A stretch of 64,000 nucleotides of DNA from Rhopalosiphum padi (taxonomy: Eukaryota > Arthropoda > Insecta > Hemiptera > Aphididae), in contig NC_083598.1 of NCBI RefSeq assembly GCF_020882245.1, positions 1,357,178 to 1,421,177 on the forward strand. Reading direction: 5' to 3'. The number at the start of each line of letters is the position of its first letter. The first letter of the stretch is position 1. Below the pieces are notes generated by a model. The model ran no database searches, was not told the origin of the DNA, and worked only from the letters and a program-made list of their open reading frames with translations. Below, one piece after another: positions 61,001-64,000 of this stretch. Position numbers and translations under genes: made by a program.

Positions 61001-61975
61001 GAATATGATAGAATTTGTATTATTTTAATCATTTACTTAAACAGGGTAAATAACAAAAAATATTCATTATTTTTTATAACTTTGATTGAATAATATTATA
61101 ATTTAATATTGACTTTGTAATTGCCAAATTTTCTGAATAGTGATAATAAATAATAAATAAATAAACTATAGTAATTCAATATTATCATAACGTTTATATG
61201 CTTATTAGTTATTATAATAGAATCCAATTTTATAAATGATATGTCCATCATTTAATGGTATACCTACTGTGTAGTGTATAATTATAAATTAATAAATATA
61301 ATTGTATTAAGTATGTTGCATACTGGTTGTAGGTAATACTGAATTGTCGAAAATAGGCGATTCATTTTCACTGTTATAACTATCTGTGCTAGCATTTGAA
61401 ATCCTGTCATAGTTAACTGATGCAACTTGTGGCATCATGTCTTTATGCTGAAAAAATAATAAAATATTAAAAAGTAGACAATTTTCATAGCAAAAACGGT
61501 GATATAGCCTAAGTCTTGTAAGGATCTTCAATTGTATACAATTTTGATGGTAATCTAAGTAAAAATATAAATTATAGCTCAGAATATTTTACTTACCGAT
61601 TTCAATATCCTGGTAACACTTTTCATCATTTGTAATTTACGAAGTTGTGTTATAGAATTTGTAATCGTGATAGCTTCTATAATGAATGAGAATGTAATAT
61701 AACTGAAAATAAATACTTATTATTTAATCAGTTTTAAACATAACAATTAGAAACCATTGTATTACCTTAAGAAAGCCAAAATAGCAATAAATAAACTACT
61801 CAAAAGCCATCCTGATTCTTGAACAACACCAGGCAATGTCAGTGAACCCGGCCCAATAATCAGGTTAAAAACAAAGATCAAACCAATCTGGGGAGAAACA
61901 GGTATTGATTAATATTTTTTACAGGCAATGAATAACAAAATAATTGCTTACAAGTGTCGAGTATTGGGAACTCAT
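58079..61975 (-). CDS. TMEM104: TMEM104-type multi-pass membrane protein of the amino-acid transporter superfamily, 503 aa
   Basis: Exons in order: 61975-61952, 61887-61766, 61702-61597, 61447-61324, 60329-60265, 60194-60064, 59997-59904, 59829-59736, 59636-59221, 58963-58850 and 58300-58079 (TAA). Phases agree; the total is 1512 nt (human TMEM104 496 aa). N-terminal MSSQYSTL leads into IGLIFVFNLIIGPGSLTLP, the first transporter helix with its helix-breaking GPG. A hydrophilic Ser/Asn-rich loop (exon 4) is followed by YLFGDLAIYYKAIG, GPFTFFNAQKTKYLQ, GASIYAFMCHHSIPS and FPVIAITLRNN. The C-terminal block is VYAGTGIQYATPALLVMAAR, with SPFKSKYW before the last helix. About ten membrane helices are expected. 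TMEM104 belongs to the amino acid/auxin permease fold; its substrate is not established. A 5' UTR exon probably ends at 62230 with GTAAGT. A foldback-like repeat fills intron 4. Confidence 0.92.
60520..60892. repeat. Diverged foldback-type repeat in TMEM104 intron 4
   Basis: The left part (GCAACATAGCAAAATTTTCATTC, then AGAATGAATTGACCCATTATA and GTTATGAGTATG) follows the arm of the foldback element at 11612-12052 word by word with many substitutions. The right part, near 60790-60890, contains inverted counterparts such as TTATAATAGATCAATTCACTTC and TATGTTG. It therefore looks like an old copy of the same or a sister family, about 370 bp long. Ends and target duplication could not be fixed. Confidence 0.5.
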
Positions 61976-62039
61976 GGTTTCGTTTTGTATGCAGCGGTAC
62001 CACTATACTAGTATGCCTATTATATTTACGGTTACGATC

Positions 62040-62066
62040 TTACGTGACAACAATGAAAAGCGACAT
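62040..62066 (-). other. Possible short upstream ORF of TMEM104
   Basis: If the 5' UTR is spliced with an acceptor near 62083 (TTTGTTGCAG on the minus strand), the exon leading to ATG 61975 contains an earlier ATG at 62066 with a stop at 62040, an eight-residue uORF. It is out of frame with the main start. No expression evidence is available. Confidence 0.3.
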
Positions 62067-62231
62067 TGCACACAATTCGTCTGCAACAAAAATAAAAAAC
62101 CAAAACGTTAAATCATTCACAATATGTACAAGACAGACAACTGTATTATTGCACAGAATTTCAATAATGTAAATTAATATATTATAAAACATAAAAAAAA
62201 TAATCATAAGACACCTACTAGCTACTTACCT

Positions 62232-63146
62232 CACATTACCGAGCGCCGATTTGTAACGACAAACGAATATGACCGTGACGGGGAAACGCCAATGATGAAT
62301 GTTTTAGAAGTCGACTAATACCAAAAATACGTCCTCGAACAACGGTAACGGTCTAATCTAATCTGTTCCGATTGGATTTTATTATTATTATTACTATTAT
62401 TATTTATTATATTATTTTAACAACTCACTACTGTTTAATATGTAACATAGAGAGATGGCCATAAAGAGGAAACAAAGACGTACAAATGATCATCGTGGTC
62501 GGAGGCCCCTATGATGAAACCATTCGTACCGCGTTATTGTCAGAGTTCGGACGGAATTAAATTTGTTTATATTTCGATTATTGTTATTTCTATTGAGTTA
62601 TAAGAAAATTGGTATTTTTAGTGTGTTAACATAATAATGGCGTATAATATTATTAAATTTTGTAAAAAGTAAAAACCGTTTTTGAGTGGAATCGGATATC
62701 AGATATCAGACTCGTAAATCACCGTCGGAAACCCAAGTCGTAGATAACACTATTTACGTACGGTGCTTATGCCTTATCGGGTGATCGTTTCTGCGACGCA
62801 GCGAACTACTACTACAGTCGTCGAACACAGTGGTCAGTGACGCACGCTCTTGTTGTCATTGTACGAGATCGGTTTTTACCACAGATATCTGTGGTTTTTA
62901 CGCATTGTCACCAATAAGTAGTCAAAACCACCTGCAGTTACCACTATGGTTGTAATCGTCGACCGTCCGCCGGATAATACGAAATATAATACTATTCGAC
63001 GACATTCGTTTTTCTTCCGACACGTTTCAATCGTAAAACCACAGAATACAAAATATGGTTAAACTACGATTACACGGCGCCGTGGATAGGCCACTAAACG
63101 TATCTATAACGTATCACAGTCGCAATATTGGACGACCGTCTACATA
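62232..63146. promoter_or_regulatory. TMEM104 upstream region
   Basis: This stretch is less AT-rich than average and carries more CG dinucleotides, especially at 62690-63140, which suggests promoter-associated DNA upstream of the TMEM104 5' exon (ending near 62230). An 18-bp palindrome lies at 62878-62895. No coding exon was recognised. Confidence 0.4.
62878..62895. promoter_or_regulatory. 18-bp perfect palindrome ACCACAGATATCTGTGGT
   Basis: The palindrome at 62878-62895 is flanked by the direct repeat GGTTTTTAC on both sides, partly overlapping its right half. It could be a dimeric transcription-factor site in the CG-richer upstream region, or chance; no factor is assigned. Confidence 0.4.
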
Positions 63147-63303
63147 GGCGCCCGGAGGGGGGCCAAGCTTGGGCATTTGCCCCCTCCCTGGCTTTTCAAA
63201 AATATTTTTTAAATTTAATGTTTTAAGATAAATAACTATTTACTATATAACAAATCCTAACATTGCCCCCTCCTAGAAAAATATCTGCGGGCGCCTATAC
63301 GTA
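63139..63303. mobile_element. Small TIR element with GGCGCCCG ends, 149 bp
   Basis: The element at 63147-63295 begins GGCGCCCGGAGGGGGG and ends, reverse complemented, GGCGCCCGCAGATATTTT. Poly-G/C tracts lie just inside both ends (CCCCCTCC appears twice). The flanking octamers TCTACATA and TATACGTA agree at 6 of 8 positions, compatible with an old 8-bp hAT-type duplication. No coding capacity. Confidence 0.6.
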
Positions 63304-64000
63304 TAGTAATATACGTCCTATATATACGTCGTATCGTAGTAAACGTCCGCGTCCACTCTTTAATATATAATGTGATAAGACAGCGAACTTTGACATGCGT
63401 TTTTATTCGACTGGGTTGTAATCAATATTACATTTTTAAATTTAACTTAATTTAAGAAATATTTAGAATTATTACCTAGAGGCCGGAGGACGACGTGGTT
63501 CAAATAATCTAAAAAAATTGTTTTAATCATTAAAAATTCCTTTATATTATATTGTTTATTACTTTTTATATATAAAAAAAAGTATGTACTACGATCAATA
63601 ATAATTGTGCACGAATGTTTAAATAAAATTTAAAATATTGATTTGTGTGTTTACATATATATTTTTTTATGTTGTTTTGACGACTGCATTACGATAACAA
63701 CAATAATGGTATCGAAGACAAATACTTCAAATTATTAGGCTTATTTTAGTCATTAAGATTAATAATAGGTAGGTACTGTTTAACCCTTAGAATATTACTG
63801 GGACGTATATTATGGTATATGTTTCAAAAAGTTTCTACATATCCCAGTGAATAGTGATCACAAGTTCTTTTTGAATAACGTTAGTATAAGTGTTCCAATT
63901 ATTAATTTATTTTTTTTTTTTGGCTTTACAATGTTATTTTACTTGGTCCAATCCGTTCATCAACCGGTGTCGTTCAAATAATTAAACAGTCGAAAGTAAT
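63304..64000. other. AT-rich right edge of the window
   Basis: No gene can be supported. On the minus strand 63476-63508 is bounded by a good acceptor (TTTTTTTAG) and donor (GTAATAAT) and is open in two frames, so it might be a 33-nt exon of a gene lying outside the window or of a 5' UTR. This is unproven. Confidence 0.3.

Overview
The window is insect nuclear DNA. It is very AT-rich, its genes are cut into many small exons with short GT-AG introns, and it is crowded with eukaryotic DNA transposons and retroelements. A short TTAGG run near 15.2 kb, the style of the repeats and the protein similarities fit a hemipteran, most likely an aphid. That host call is inference; no species can be fixed from the sequence alone.

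Five host genes can be assembled exon by exon, with splice phases that agree at every junction. (1) 1.3-10.9 kb, plus: a 16-exon gene for a Lys/Glu-rich coiled-coil protein of about 718 aa that I cannot name. (2) 27.5-32.0 kb, plus: a BCS1-type mitochondrial AAA ATPase, 433 aa, whose first coding exon is only 5 nt. (3) 32.2-41.6 kb, minus: raptor, the mTORC1 scaffold, 25 exons, 1289 aa. (4) 42.5-50.5 kb, plus: a ZNF598/Hel2 ribosome-collision E3 ligase, 7 exons, 888 aa. (5) 58.1-62.0 kb, minus: a TMEM104-type multi-pass transporter-like protein, 11 exons, 503 aa. BCS1 and raptor are tail to tail, 214 bp apart. Raptor and ZNF598 are head to head, with 934 bp between start codons, so two regulators of translation share one promoter region.

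The rest is mostly mobile DNA. A jockey-like non-LTR element and two small terminal-inverted-repeat (TIR) elements lie in the introns of gene 1. From 11.6 to 26.8 kb there is a transposon graveyard: a foldback element, a hAT transposase 3' end, a pogo/Tigger-type MITE, a 3-kb GC-richer block with a SAP-domain gag remnant, a hAT MITE nested in another element, a Mutator/YqaJ-nuclease pseudogene, a Ty3/gypsy pol pseudogene, a MULE zinc-finger fragment and a P-element-like transposase framed by inverted repeats. From 51.5 to 56.7 kb there is a 36-bp element made of little more than two P-like ends, and a 1.5-kb hAT element with an exact 8-bp target duplication that still carries an open two-exon ORF joining an N-terminal piece to the dimerisation domain.

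The most unusual items are the internally deleted hAT with its open ORF, the 36-bp P-like micro-element, and two related hAT MITEs whose 8-bp target duplications are exact reverse complements. No CRISPR array, tRNA or rRNA was recognised.
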